Numbered from the stretch's first letter, positions 17,915 through 25,977 are shown. The stretch: DNA of 48,018 bases from Chthonomonadaceae bacterium (GCA_025352825.1 JANXSG010000253.1:1-48018); one strand, 5' to 3'. Made by a program: numbers and translations. The notes: generated from the letters alone by a model not told the origin.

Positions 17915-18075
17915 AGATAGTTTTCCTAACCCCCCGACCCTTCCCTGATTCCCTCGTTCCTCGGAGGGAAGGGGAGAATTTGAAGTTACCGTTTCTGACT
18001 CCCCCTTCCTTAGCGCAAACATCTTTACCGTTTGTGCGAACAAGGAAGGGGGTCGGAGGGTTAGGAAAACTATCT
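17915..18075. repeat. Cloverleaf-like composite palindrome between convergent genes
   Basis: The outer arms 17915-17940 and 18050-18075 match as inverted repeats over 26 bases with a single mismatch. Inside are two further hairpins: CCCTTCCCT with AGGGAAGGG (about 17938-17976), and a longer one in which CCCCCTTCCTT and CGCAAAC pair with GTTTGTGCG and AAGGAAGGGGG (about 18000-18053). The left arm begins immediately after the stop codon of the sulfatase-fold gene and the right arm overlaps the last codons of the ABC permease. It probably ends both convergent transcripts and belongs to the same family as 10861-11040. Confidence 0.8.
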
Positions 18076-19350
18076 ACCGCCGAGCCCGGTGAGGGTGACG
18101 CCTTCGATAAAATACCGTTGTGTGAAGAAGAACAACACGACTACGGGCAGCATCACCATGGTGGTTGCTGCCATTAACATGCCTGGTTCAGCGCCGTGGG
18201 CAGAATTGAAAAGCTGCAGCATGTAGGAGAGGGGCATCTTCTCCGGGGAAGATATGTAGATCAAGGGGTTCATGAAGTCTTTCCAGGCTCCGATGAATGT
18301 CATGATCGTTACCGCCGCAAGAGCCGGTTTCACCATAGGAAGCATAACTCGCCAGTAGGTTCCGAAGTAGGTGCAACCATCGATTTTGGCAGCGTCCTCC
18401 AGTTCCTGTGGTATACCCATGAAAAACTGCCGCAGCAGAAAGACATTGAACGCCGCGGCAAAAAAGGAGGGTACCCAGAGTGGGTAGAGGGTATCCACCC
18501 AGTGCAGACTGCGGAATATGAGAAACCGAGGCATCATGGTGACAGCGTCCGGGAGCATCATAGTTGCGAGTACCAGCCCAAACAGCCAGTCTCTTCCGGG
18601 CCATCGCAGTCGTGAAAATCCGTACGCGACCAGACTTGACGAGAGCACCGTGCCTATGACCGACATCAGCGCGATGACAAGCGTATTCTGCAGGTTGATC
18701 AGGCCGTAGTTACTATCTTTTGGCAGGAACTTGAGAGCATCGGGATAGTTTTTCCATACTGGCGCAAAGTGTCGGATTTCTGTAAGTTCCGCTCTAGATA
18801 CCTGTTGAAGCGCGTTAGGATCGTCAAGAGATCTGGCGAGCATAGTTCCATCCGGGAAAGATTTTAGCACTGCAGCTTTCACTCTGGTTCCACGATAGTT
18901 CATCCAGACCAGTCCAGCTTCCTTACCATCCACATGGATCGTATCCTGCTGAGTTGGAACCCATTCAGGAGGAAAGTGCGACATCTGCTTGTCTTCCTTA
19001 AGGGAAGTGACCACCAACCAGACGAATGGAATAAGGAAAAGCGCTGATCCTGTGAGCAGTAGGAGATGAAGCAGCGATGGTTTAGACTCTCGAATGGGGA
19101 TGATTGCATCAATCGGAGCTAACGACTTTGCCAATCCCAGAGTGAGTACTCCAAGAATCGCCTCAAGACAAATGATTCGGAATGTGCTTGCTAAAAACGG
19201 CGAAAACACTATAAGAATAATGGGCAGCGCTAAAAGAGCGCCCGCCAGAGACTTCTGTTTCAGACGCAGGGCACGAGTCGTATGCGCCACCCAGAGTGTC
19301 AGCACAGTATAACCAATTAGTATTAGTATAAGCGAGATAATCGCGTTCAT
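18070..19350 (-). CDS. Carbohydrate ABC transporter permease (MalG-type) with long periplasmic insertion
   Basis: 426 residues, well above the roughly 280 of typical MalG-type permeases. The extra length comes from two or three additional N-terminal membrane segments (about residues 1-75) and an insertion of about 90 residues (about 118-210) after the first permease helix. That helix is FLIPFVWLVVTSLKEDKQMS. The core permease (about 215-426) has the EAA loop ELEDAAKIDGCTYFGTYWRV, which contacts the ATPase. The last residues GVTLTGLGGR are typical of sugar permeases. It follows the SBP-permease fusion on the same strand and would be its partner subunit. The substrate is unknown. No ATPase gene is nearby, so a shared MsmX/UgpC-type ATPase encoded elsewhere is likely. 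Confidence 0.88.
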   Translation of the reverse strand: MNAIISLILILIGYTVLTLWVAHTTRALRLKQKSLAGALLALPIILIVFSPFLASTFRIICLEAILGVLTLGLAKSLAPIDAIIPIRESKPSLLHLLLLTGSALFLIPFVWLVVTSLKEDKQMSHFPPEWVPTQQDTIHVDGKEAGLVWMNYRGTRVKAAVLKSFPDGTMLARSLDDPNALQQVSRAELTEIRHFAPVWKNYPDALKFLPKDSNYGLINLQNTLVIALMSVIGTVLSSSLVAYGFSRLRWPGRDWLFGLVLATMMLPDAVTMMPRFLIFRSLHWVDTLYPLWVPSFFAAAFNVFLLRQFFMGIPQELEDAAKIDGCTYFGTYWRVMLPMVKPALAAVTIMTFIGAWKDFMNPLIYISSPEKMPLSYMLQLFNSAHGAEPGMLMAATTMVMLPVVVLFFFTQRYFIEGVTLTGLGGR

Positions 19351-19372
19351 AATTTATTCCAAAATAGCCAAA

Positions 19373-19446
19373 AATATAGCCCCTGTAGGGAGCCCTAGCG
19401 AGAGGAGATGGGCTTTGCAAATCCAGACCAGTACTTTAGTGCCGGG
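19373..19446. repeat. Partial copy of the dispersed palindromic element inside the ABC operon
   Basis: The sequence from about 19373 to 19446 (CCCTGTAGGGAGCCCTAGCG, then GAGATGGGCTTTGCAAATCC and CCAGTACTTTAGTGCCGGG) matches the right half of the element at 16317-16444. It separates the two permease genes of one operon. Confidence 0.8.
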
Positions 19447-19451
19447 TAATT

Positions 19452-21893
19452 CTATTTTCCATCCGTCTCATAGTGCACCCATCTTGGCGCGAGTTTGAGT
19501 TGGCCCAAAGTCAGTCCTAGAATGATAATAAACAGTATCCAGGCGAGCGCACTGGCATAGCCCATCTTGAAATACTGAAAGGCGTTATTGAACAGGTAGA
19601 CCACTGGAACAAGAAGGCTGTCATCAGGCCCTGTACTCTGGCCGCCTCCTGTGTTGCCTAGAATATAAGCTGTCTCAAACGTCTGTAAGGCACCGATGGT
19701 CCCCACAATCAGATTGAAGAAAATATAGGGTGAGAGCATCGGTAAAGTGATGTGCCTGAACTGCTGCGGGCCACTGGCGCCATCCAAGTTTGCAGCCTCA
19801 TAGAGAGTGGCAGACACAGACTGAAGACCTGCCAGCCATAGAATCATCCCGCCGCCCGCGCCCCATAGCCCAATCAGTATGAGTGAAGGTTTAGCCCAGC
19901 TAGGAACCGCAAGCCACCCGGGAGGAGGCAGGTGAAACCAGTTAGTCATGGTGCTCTGCCAGAAGGCGTTGATCAGGCCCCTGCTGGGATCAGCGTTCAG
20001 AATCCACGCCCAGAGAACTGTCGTCGCGACTACCGGCACAATGCTGGGCATATAAAAGGCGGTGCGGTAATACTGCAGGCCTTTCACTTTTGTGTTGAGA
20101 AGCATTGCCATAGACAAGCTAGTGACCATTCCCAGTGGGATACCAAACATCGCGAGGTAGAGGGCATTGCGAATACTTTTTAGTATAAACGATCTATCCA
20201 AGGTTGCCAGTGAGATGTAGTTGGATACTCCCGCCCAGCGGGCAGGATGCAGCACATCGTAGTCGCAAAAGGAGAGAATGAGCGATGCAATAATTGGGCC
20301 GAGTGTAAAAACAACAAAGCCAATTACCCACGGAAGCACGCTTGCGAACCCCGCCCATGCTTCTGCGCGTACCATCCGGCGTTCATTCTTCATCCAGAAT
20401 GCCAGCTTTATCGCAAGAACGGCAAACCCGATGACTACTAGAAGTGCGGTCACTCCAATTACCATCCCGGAGGGAAGCAGAGGGTGCGATTCTCTCTGAA
20501 ATACTTTATCCAGCTCGATCTGAACCTGCTGCTGCCCGTACGACAGAGCTGCTTTTGGTGACTTCGTATGGCGAATAGCGGCATCGACCGCGCGTGCGTG
20601 CTCATCCCATAGGCGCTGGCCTACAAATGTCACCGGTCGGAATTTGGTATAGGGCAGCAGGTCAAGCGTTATCTGTTTCGCGTCAAGGAATTTCGGTGGG
20701 AGAGTCGATTTGTAGGCGTCGAAAACAGCCTGAGTCGCTGGTATATTCGCTCGAAGACCGGGTACAAAAAGCCTACCTTTGCTAGCCACATAGGCAGCCT
20801 GTGCTTTAGCGCCTATAATCACGGCTTTGGGAGAGTTCATCCACTGCACGAACTCCCACGCCTCTTTAACATGCTGTGCGCCACGAGGAATAGCGAACGA
20901 GAATCCTCCCGACCAGGTTACCCACTGGGGATCGGATTTGAATCTTCCTTCACGGCGAAAACGTTCTGCAGGAATAGGGACAGCACAAACTCCGAAATCC
21001 ATCTCAGGATGGTATCTTGCTATTGATGAAATGAAACCATCACCATCCACCTTCATCGCAAGTTTGCCAGTCATAAACGGGTCTTGATCTTCAGTAGTGA
21101 ATCCCCCTGAAAACGCATTGATTCCATCCACACCCCCTAGTTGGTCGTACCATGATACCATGGTGGTGAGCGCCATCTCAGTGAAGGGATTGTCTAGAGT
21201 GCAATGACGCCCGTCCGGCGCCATGAACTCTCCATCCTGCTGCCATGACCAAAGATAGAGCCAGCCCTGACCATAAATCGGAATAAATCCTAGTCTGTCG
21301 TATCCACCTCCTGGGGTGCGTCTGGTCAGTTTTTTGGCATATTCTATCAGCTCGTCCCATGTCTGGGGAGGGTGGTTCGGATCAAGCCCCACTTCACGAA
21401 AGAGAGTTTTATTATAGTACAGCACACGATCATCAGTTTCGTATGGGATGGCGTATACGTTACTCTCATAATTAGCTTCTGCCCAGGTGGCAGGTACATA
21501 GTCCACTTTACGGATAGCATAGGGACTCTTACTGTTCAAGTCACGAGCCAATAGGTCATTCAATGATCGGAAAGCATCCCTGCTAGCCCAGTCGCCAATA
21601 GTAAATCGATCCTGCCGCACCAGATCGGGAGGAACTCCTCCAACGATTGCAGTCATCAGTTTTTGCGGATTCATCGCTCCCGCGCCCATCGACAAAACGG
21701 CGACGTGAATATTGGGATGCATGCGTTCAAATGCTGCTATCTTAGCATCTTGATCTTTGGTCTCTGTACCCGATTCGAGCCCCCATACAACAAGTCTGAT
21801 AGGAACATCAGACATGCAATCTTGCGGCACTATAAAAGCAAAAATTGAGAACACACAGAAAAGTAATGAAAAGAGGTTGAGTAACTTGGTCAT
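19452..21893 (-). CDS. Sugar-binding protein fused to ABC permease (SBP-MalF-type fusion)
   Basis: 813 residues. The N-terminal signal/anchor is followed by a family 1 extracellular solute-binding domain (about 30-460), with IRLVVWGLESG, a disordered-to-fold segment around PPDLVRQDRF, and FAIPRGAQHVKEAWEFVQWM. A membrane segment at about 475-500 leads to a MalF-like permease domain (about 515-813), with the EAA loop YEAANLDGASGPQQFRHITLP-type sequence near residue 700. Binding protein and channel are thus one tethered polypeptide, which would sit with the sugar-binding domain outside and the permease in the inner membrane. It has no Shine-Dalgarno of its own; its ATG overlaps the stop of a 28-codon ORF with a perfect ribosome site. 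It is co-directional with the second permease. Confidence 0.9.
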   Translation of the reverse strand: MTKLLNLFSLLFCVFSIFAFIVPQDCMSDVPIRLVVWGLESGTETKDQDAKIAAFERMHPNIHVAVLSMGAGAMNPQKLMTAIVGGVPPDLVRQDRFTIGDWASRDAFRSLNDLLARDLNSKSPYAIRKVDYVPATWAEANYESNVYAIPYETDDRVLYYNKTLFREVGLDPNHPPQTWDELIEYAKKLTRRTPGGGYDRLGFIPIYGQGWLYLWSWQQDGEFMAPDGRHCTLDNPFTEMALTTMVSWYDQLGGVDGINAFSGGFTTEDQDPFMTGKLAMKVDGDGFISSIARYHPEMDFGVCAVPIPAERFRREGRFKSDPQWVTWSGGFSFAIPRGAQHVKEAWEFVQWMNSPKAVIIGAKAQAAYVASKGRLFVPGLRANIPATQAVFDAYKSTLPPKFLDAKQITLDLLPYTKFRPVTFVGQRLWDEHARAVDAAIRHTKSPKAALSYGQQQVQIELDKVFQRESHPLLPSGMVIGVTALLVVIGFAVLAIKLAFWMKNERRMVRAEAWAGFASVLPWVIGFVVFTLGPIIASLILSFCDYDVLHPARWAGVSNYISLATLDRSFILKSIRNALYLAMFGIPLGMVTSLSMAMLLNTKVKGLQYYRTAFYMPSIVPVVATTVLWAWILNADPSRGLINAFWQSTMTNWFHLPPPGWLAVPSWAKPSLILIGLWGAGGGMILWLAGLQSVSATLYEAANLDGASGPQQFRHITLPMLSPYIFFNLIVGTIGALQTFETAYILGNTGGGQSTGPDDSLLVPVVYLFNNAFQYFKMGYASALAWILFIIILGLTLGQLKLAPRWVHYETDGK

Positions 21894-21976
21894 TTAATTC
21901 TGAAAATCCATTGAAAGCGGTGCAGTCGATAACTAATATCAACATAGTTATAATTGTGATTATTCTTGGTCGGCAT
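21890..21976 (-). CDS. 28-residue small ORF translationally coupled to the SBP-permease gene
   Basis: On the minus strand, a perfect AGGAGG (21985-21990) lies 8 bases before an ATG at 21976. The frame runs 28 codons and its TGA (21890-21892) overlaps the ATG of the SBP-permease gene in an ATGA arrangement. The larger gene has a TAA directly before its own ATG and no ribosome site, so this small frame is the likely entry point for ribosomes. The peptide is rich in Asn, Tyr, His and Arg (it begins MPTKNNHNYNYVDISY). It has no recognisable domain. It may be a leader or coupling peptide. An overlapping 73-codon frame (21808-22029) lacks a ribosome site and is less likely. Confidence 0.5.
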   Translation of the reverse strand: MPTKNNHNYNYVDISYRLHRFQWIFRIK

Positions 21977-22065
21977 TGGATATTCCTCCTGAAGTTTCCA
22001 AGCGCCAGTGTTAATTTCAAGCGTTTCATGTAGTTTAAATACTTGTCACGCCCTCACCCTCCCGT

Positions 22066-22101
22066 CTTCGGAAGCTTCGGGAGCTTCGGGAGCTTCGGGA
22101 G
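22066..22101. repeat. Four tandem 9-base repeats
   Basis: The unit CTTCGGGAG is repeated four times (the first copy is CTTCGGAAG), between C-rich sequence on the left and GGGGGACTGGGAG on the right. The flanks resemble the C/T-rich hairpin family, so this is probably an expanded hairpin member. The gap from 21977 to 22764 holds this tract, the two large repeats at 22204 and 22331, and the leader of the gene at 22765. Confidence 0.85.
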
Positions 22102-22203
22102 CGGGGGACTGGGAGCGTAGGCGTTCGGTTAAGGATTTTTGTAATTGTATCGACGGGTTAAAAGGGATGTGTAAGTAATCGAAAACCACCCATAATAAGA
22201 GGC

Positions 22204-22312
22204 GGGCACTGAAGTACCCGTCTGGAAGGCCTGCGGCCAACAGCCCTGCGGGCAGATTCGCGTCTGAAAGACGCCTGTATTTTATTGCCGGGAGTTTTCA
22301 ACTCTCGGAAAT
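22204..22312. repeat. Dispersed palindromic element, tandem copy 1
   Basis: 109 bases starting GGGCACTGAAGTACCCGTCT and ending CAACTCTCGGAAAT. Internal small palindromes include GCCCTGCGGGC, GCGTCTGAAAGACGC and CCGGGAGTT/AACTCTCGG. It differs from the next copy at only two positions. Related copies lie at 16317 and 30741. Confidence 0.9.
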
Positions 22313-22330
22313 AATCTCCTGCACATTGCC

Positions 22331-22439
22331 GGGCACTGAAGTACCCGTCTGGAAGGCCTGCGGCCAACAGCCCTGCGGGCAGATTCGCGTCTGAAAGACG
22401 CCTGTATTTTAATGCCGGGAGTTTTCAACTCCCGGAAAT
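22331..22439. repeat. Dispersed palindromic element, tandem copy 2
   Basis: 109 bases, 127 bases downstream of copy 1 and identical to it at 107 of 109 positions. The terminal hairpin is perfect here (CCGGGAGTT with AACTCCCGG). Near-identity implies a recent duplication or gene conversion. Confidence 0.9.
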
Positions 22440-22764
22440 CTGCATAAATAACTGAATTTGAAATGTCTTCGCCAGTCACCTTATTTTACTAAAATAATGA
22501 GCGAGATATAACAAATTGAGTCACATATACAGGAGAGGTACAGTTTTTAAACTTGCTATTTTAGAAATAGATACGGTAATATATGCTTGGCATAGGGTTT
22601 TTTGTAATAATGTGCCTCTGTATACTAACTCAGACGGTTCGGCTTCTGGCTCGAATGCAGCCATAGAATAGCGAGCCGAAAATCAATCTGTATCTGTCGG
22701 AGTGCGGCAATATCTAGCGCCTCAGACGCGATCATGCCCTGGTGTGGGCAAGGAGATGTTTCCT
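22440..22764 (+). other. Leader region before the small secreted protein gene
   Basis: No protein gene is visible. A possible promoter is TTGCTA, 18 bases, TAATAT around 22553-22582. A stem with TTCGGCT (about 22639) and AGCCGAA (about 22675) can form, and the overlapping GGCTCG/CGAGCC gives an alternative pairing of the same right arm. This could be an untranslated leader with two competing folds; I recognise no known riboswitch. Confidence 0.3.
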
Positions 22765-23058
22765 ATGAAAAAGTATTCCGCTATTTTTGCATCCATCGCG
22801 ATCCTCAGCGGTGTGGCTGTGTTTGCAGCGCCACCTAAGAAGACTGCGAAAGCTGTAGATGTATGGACTTGCCCGATGACTGGCGAAGCCATCAAAGACC
22901 ACGCGACGGCAGCCAAGAAAACAGTCGTAGTTGCCGGCAAGACAGTCCATTTCTGCTGCGCGGGATGCCCGGAAAAATTCAGTGCTCTAAGCGCCAAAGA
23001 GCAGAAAGCCAAAGTGATAGCAGCCGCCAAAAAAGAGGCTCCTGCAAAGAAAAGCTGA
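22765..23058 (+). CDS. Small secreted YHS-like metal-binding protein
   Basis: 97 residues from ATG 22765, which has AAGGAG 9 bases upstream; longer frames starting at 22702 lack this. Residues 1-22 form a signal peptide (KK, hydrophobic core, VFAAPP). The mature part has WTCPMTGEAI and, about 25 residues later, HFCCAGCPEKF, the cysteine pattern of YHS/TRASH-like heavy-metal-binding domains. The C-terminus is Lys/Ala-rich. It is probably a periplasmic metal- or redox-sensing/binding protein; the metal is not predictable from sequence. A hairpin follows its stop codon. Confidence 0.8.
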   Translation: MKKYSAIFASIAILSGVAVFAAPPKKTAKAVDVWTCPMTGEAIKDHATAAKKTVVVAGKTVHFCCAGCPEKFSALSAKEQKAKVIAAAKKEAPAKKS

Positions 23059-23073
23059 CTACAATAAACTCTG

Positions 23074-23107
23074 ATAGATCGCTGTTCTATTGATTTCAGC
23101 GATCTAT
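23074..23107 (+). terminator. Hairpin after the YHS-like gene
   Basis: ATAGATCGCT (23074-23083) pairs with AGCGATCTAT (23098-23107), 10 bp with a 14-base loop. There is no T tract, so it may be a weak terminator. A second small stem (TTCAGACG/CGTTCTGAA) lies at about 23122-23142. Confidence 0.45.
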
Positions 23108-23179
23108 TAGGAATGCTATTAATTCAGACGTAATCGTTCTGAAATATTCTAAAGAATTGTGCATTGCACCCTCTAATTT

Positions 23180-23911
23180 ATGCCTAAGTTCCTTCTCATA
23201 TTCGAGAAAAATGAACCTGTACGCTGGCTGGGTCATCTCGACATACTCCGAACATTTGAACGCTCCATCAGACGAGCCGGTCTCCCCATCGCATTCTCAG
23301 CCGGTTTTAACCCGCGTGAAAGGCTGTACTTCGCATCCGCACTTAGTACAGGAATCACGGGCAGCGCTGAACCGATGGTGCTCGAACTTACGGAACCGAT
23401 GACTCCGCTAGAGATAACGAGACTGCTGAACGACTCGCTGCCGCCAGGTATTCGTATCAAATGCTGCTCTGAGATCCCTGACGCTGGATCTAAAGACCTT
23501 TTAAATACCTACTGCAGAGCGGAATATAATGTTCTGGTCGATGCACCGGACAAGCCAAATCCAGCAGAAGTGAAAATGGCTATTTCTGAAACTCTTCTTC
23601 TCGAGGAGATTCCATGGATACGTGCGCGAGAAGGTCGAAGCAAGACGGTAGATCTCAAGCCGTATATTTTTGAACTAGAACTGACTGGGGATCGGAATGT
23701 AGATTCACGTTTTACGGTTCGTATGATCGTAGCAATTGGCGAGAGCGGATCAGCAAAGCCATCGGAAGTGATCGCTTTCCTCGGAACGAAAATCCCCAAT
23801 ATCAAGCTTCGCCGTGCGCACCGAATTCAGCTTTTAAAGAATGCTATTGTTGAAACGATTGAATTGACCGGCGCACCAGCGGATAATGCAGCCGATTCAG
23901 TAGATATTTAA
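23180..23911 (+). CDS. TIGR03936/DUF2344 family protein
   Basis: 243 residues. The N-terminus has the family signature LGHLDILRTFERSIRRAGLP followed by FSAGFNPRERLYFASAL. In many bacteria this domain is fused to or adjacent to a radical SAM protein (TIGR03960) and followed by RNase G and ribosomal protein L21. Here it is free-standing and 17 bases upstream of the RNase G gene, so the two are almost certainly co-transcribed. The function is unresolved; a link to tRNA or ribosome modification has been supposed from context. The ATG at 23180 has no Shine-Dalgarno. No radical SAM partner lies in this window. Confidence 0.88.
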   Translation: MPKFLLIFEKNEPVRWLGHLDILRTFERSIRRAGLPIAFSAGFNPRERLYFASALSTGITGSAEPMVLELTEPMTPLEITRLLNDSLPPGIRIKCCSEIPDAGSKDLLNTYCRAEYNVLVDAPDKPNPAEVKMAISETLLLEEIPWIRAREGRSKTVDLKPYIFELELTGDRNVDSRFTVRMIVAIGESGSAKPSEVIAFLGTKIPNIKLRRAHRIQLLKNAIVETIELTGAPADNAADSVDI

Positions 23912-23928
23912 CCGAAAGGTGAGGCTTC

Positions 23929-25947
23929 ATGAGTAAAGAGATTGTGGTGAACGTGGGAGAACGCGAAACCCGAATAGCGGTGATGGAAGACTCCAAGCTT
24001 GTTGAGCTCCATATTGAGCGCGCCGAACGTGTGGTTGGCAGCCTATACAAATGCCGTGTTGCAAATGTACTCCCTGGCATGGATGCAGCTTTTGTAGATA
24101 TTGGATTAGAACGAAATGCATTTCTCTATGTGGGTGACGTACTGCCAACAGGAGATGACAGCGGTTCTGGTGCAAGAAGCGCAGGTCCGCCAAATGAAAG
24201 CTCAAACAGCCGCAGGCCGCGCTTTGAAAAGAGCCAGAAACCTGCCGCAAACGGCATTCCATCTCGAACTCCTTCTGATGATTCTGTTTCTCCGCAAAAT
24301 GTAGGAATGGCTATTACGGATGCGTTTGGAGAAACCTTTGGCGATGCCGGACTTCCTGCAGACTTGAGTTCAATGGATATTGAACTTCTGGATGATGACG
24401 CCGAGGAGGGCGAAGAGGAGTCTTCTGAGAGTACAGAACAAGGTAGATCGGCACAGTCCCCTCGCAGAAATATAAGAAGATCTGCGCTGCGCCAGCAAAA
24501 AATAAAAGATGTTCTCAAAGTGGGACAGGAGCTTCTGGTACAGGTTATTAAAGGACCCCGCAGCACTAAAGGAGCTCGAGTCTCCACCCGTATTTCTCTG
24601 CCAGGCAGATATCTGGTGTTGATGCCGGAAGCGGATAATTTGGGCGTATCCAGGAAAATCGAAGATGTGAAAGAGAGAGATCGCCTTAAAAAAATTGGTG
24701 ATAAACTTCGAGAGCCTGGCTTTGGACTGATTATTCGCACAGAGGCGGAAGAGAAGACGGAAGAAGAGCTTCGTCAGGATATGGATTTTCTGCTCCAGAC
24801 CTGGAGGCAAATGCTTGAGAATACAAAAAAACTGCGTGCTCCTGCCCTTGCACAACAGGATCTCACGCTGCTCTATAAGACGATAAGGGATGTGTTTGGA
24901 TCGGATGTGCAGAAGCTTATTATCGATGAGCCGGCTGAGTATGAGAAGGCTAATGAACTGCTTGATAGAATATCTCCCAAGTTAAAAGGGCGCATACATC
25001 TCTACGATGGCGTTCAGCCAATCTTTGATCATTTTGAACTTGAGTCTGAAATAGACAGGCTTCTTCGCCGTAAAGTGTTCCTGAAATCTGGTGGTTCACT
25101 TGTTATTGACGAAACTGAAGCGCTCACTGTGATCGATGTCAATACTTCAAAATTCACAGGGGGCAGCAGTTTAGCAGAGACGATAGTAAAAACCAATGTG
25201 GATGCAGCATTAGAGATTGCCCGTCAGCTGCGACTGCGAGATATTGGCGGCATCATCGTGATTGACTTTATCGACATGAGTAATCCTAGAGATAAGCAGT
25301 CTGTCATTAAATCTCTTGAGATTGCTCTTAAGAAAGATCGTTCTCGCACCAAGATATCCAACATTAGCCCGTTAGGTTTGGTGGAGATGACTCGCAAGCG
25401 TACAGGTGAGACGCTTACTGGTTTTATGACGGATGAGTGCCCTTACTGCAAAGGAAGAGGCAATCTGCCATCGGCAGAGAGTGTAAGTATCGTCGTAGAA
25501 CGAGAGCTTCGCAGGATGGTTAATGATCCTAAAGCAAGCAAAAAGGATTCATTCTTGCTGACATGCCACCCTGAAGTTGCTGAACTTCTCATTGGGCCGG
25601 AAGGCGCTACCATAGAAGAGATAGAGAGAGAGCTTCAGAAGGGTGTCTATGTGCGAGCGGATGACGATGCTCATATTGAAAAATTTTCGATTGAGCCTTC
25701 GGACATGTCTGAGATGGATAAATCGACCCTCAACTATCGTAGATCACAAGTGGTGGATTGCGTGATTACAAAATCTCTTTTGAAAGAACCAACCAAATGC
25801 ATCGGCTGGGCAGGCGGATATCTTCTAGATTTGGAGGAGAGCAACAAGTTTATCGGACAAAAAGTGAAAGTCACGATTACAGATGTTCGCCGATCCTTTG
25901 CTGCGGGCCAGATTGTTCCTGGGACTAATCGTCCAGTAGGTGTTTGA
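23929..25947 (+). CDS. rng: Ribonuclease E/G family endoribonuclease
   Basis: 672 residues with AAGGTGAGG before the ATG. The N-terminal S1 domain (VGSLYKCRVANVLPGMDAAF) is interrupted after residue 72 by an acidic, Ser-rich, low-complexity insertion to about residue 188, and resumes with DVLKVGQELLVQVIKGP. The catalytic DNase-I-like domain has the two metal-binding Asp residues in TVIDVNTSKF (D403) and GIIVIDFIDM (D446). The zinc-link CPYCKGRG is at 504-511. There is no long C-terminal scaffold, so it is RNase G-like. It processes rRNA and degrades mRNA. It follows the DUF2344 gene by 17 bases. Confidence 0.95.
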   Translation: MSKEIVVNVGERETRIAVMEDSKLVELHIERAERVVGSLYKCRVANVLPGMDAAFVDIGLERNAFLYVGDVLPTGDDSGSGARSAGPPNESSNSRRPRFEKSQKPAANGIPSRTPSDDSVSPQNVGMAITDAFGETFGDAGLPADLSSMDIELLDDDAEEGEEESSESTEQGRSAQSPRRNIRRSALRQQKIKDVLKVGQELLVQVIKGPRSTKGARVSTRISLPGRYLVLMPEADNLGVSRKIEDVKERDRLKKIGDKLREPGFGLIIRTEAEEKTEEELRQDMDFLLQTWRQMLENTKKLRAPALAQQDLTLLYKTIRDVFGSDVQKLIIDEPAEYEKANELLDRISPKLKGRIHLYDGVQPIFDHFELESEIDRLLRRKVFLKSGGSLVIDETEALTVIDVNTSKFTGGSSLAETIVKTNVDAALEIARQLRLRDIGGIIVIDFIDMSNPRDKQSVIKSLEIALKKDRSRTKISNISPLGLVEMTRKRTGETLTGFMTDECPYCKGRGNLPSAESVSIVVERELRRMVNDPKASKKDSFLLTCHPEVAELLIGPEGATIEEIERELQKGVYVRADDDAHIEKFSIEPSDMSEMDKSTLNYRRSQVVDCVITKSLLKEPTKCIGWAGGYLLDLEESNKFIGQKVKVTITDVRRSFAAGQIVPGTNRPVGV

Positions 25948-25977
25948 ACAGAATATCTCTAACTCAGCCTTTATATC

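Noticed and set aside
21808-22029. 73-codon minus-strand frame overlapping the start of the SBP-permease gene
   Set aside because: It has no ribosome site and overlaps the well-supported gene by about 85 bases; the 28-codon ORF in another frame has a perfect site.
22066-22439. Possible CRISPR array
   Set aside because: The repeats are either 9-base contiguous units or 109-base elements; there are no regular unique spacers and no cas genes.
22046-22479. Several overlapping 64-69-codon minus-strand frames with a shared start
   Set aside because: They are encoded by the dispersed repeats themselves, share sequence only because the repeats do, and lack ribosome sites.
24126-24740. 204-codon minus-strand frame
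   Set aside because: It is antisense to the RNase G gene, which has clear catalytic motifs.
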